DNA of 20,360 nt, from positions 1 through 20,360 of IMG/VR virus record IMGVR_UViG_3300014050_000178; one strand, 5' to 3'. This document shows positions 20,342 through 20,360 of the stretch, one piece after another. The translations under genes were made by a program, and so were the position numbers. Position 1 is the first letter of the stretch. Each line of letters opens with the position of its first letter. Below the pieces are notes generated by a model. That model did not search any database. It was not told the DNA's origin and worked only from the letters and a program-made list of their open reading frames with translations. This DNA is from a virus.

Positions 20342-20360
20342 ATAACTTCTAATAGGCTAT

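Noticed and set aside
1-20360. tRNA, rRNA, CRISPR array, transposase, integrase or att site
   Set aside because: I saw no cloverleaf candidates, regularly spaced repeats, terminal inverted repeats with a transposase, or recombinase motifs. The repeats present are within coding modules or the promoter regions listed.

Overview
The window reads as the tail and host-interaction region of a double-stranded DNA phage (or a prophage fragment; no integrase, att site, capsid, terminase or replication gene is visible). Almost everything is packed on the minus strand with overlaps of 1 to 31 bases. The DNA is AT-rich, strikingly so from about 3.15 to 9.3 kb. At least five minus-strand genes have an extended -10 promoter (TGnTATAAT) only 6-9 bases before the start codon and no Shine-Dalgarno sequence, the layout of leaderless mRNAs common in Actinobacteria. 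With the low GC, this suggests a phage of a small-genome freshwater or marine actinobacterium; that host call is an inference.

Layout in the direction of minus-strand transcription (right to left). 20.36-19.66 kb: a small membrane protein, a possible 43-residue ORF and a 286-base intergenic region with two perfect DnaA boxes, an 11-bp hairpin and AT-rich dyads. 19.66-18.1 kb: small structural proteins, two with an RGD-type N-terminal beta domain, plus a 28-residue mini-gene. 18.1-15.5 kb: a 656-residue modular tail fibre and two small fibre-associated proteins. 15.5-12.3 kb: three tandem glycine-rich adhesin-like proteins. 12.3-9.35 kb: a conserved small protein, two small structural proteins, a 411-residue fibre and a fibronectin type III protein with a Pro/Tyr-rich tail.

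9.32-3.15 kb is the most remarkable part: a zinc-ribbon protein, three sulfotransferases (two in tandem), four different 2-oxoglutarate/Fe(II) oxygenases, a DUF6065-like protein and two unknown proteins. It starts at an extended -10 promoter just after the fibronectin gene. One oxygenase (6558-7124) is complete but has no ATG, GTG or TTG start; it apparently uses ATT after a well-placed AAGGAG. I suggest this is a hydroxylation-plus-sulfation island that modifies virion fibres or the host surface. The Pro/Tyr-rich tail encoded immediately upstream is an attractive but unproven substrate.

3.15-2.57 kb is the only clear plus-strand gene: a lysozyme/transglycosylase with a signal peptide. It has its own near-consensus promoter with a dyad between the -35 and -10, and an intrinsic-terminator-like hairpin inside its coding sequence. 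Below 2.43 kb a large repetitive tail fibre (at least 809 residues) runs off the left edge.
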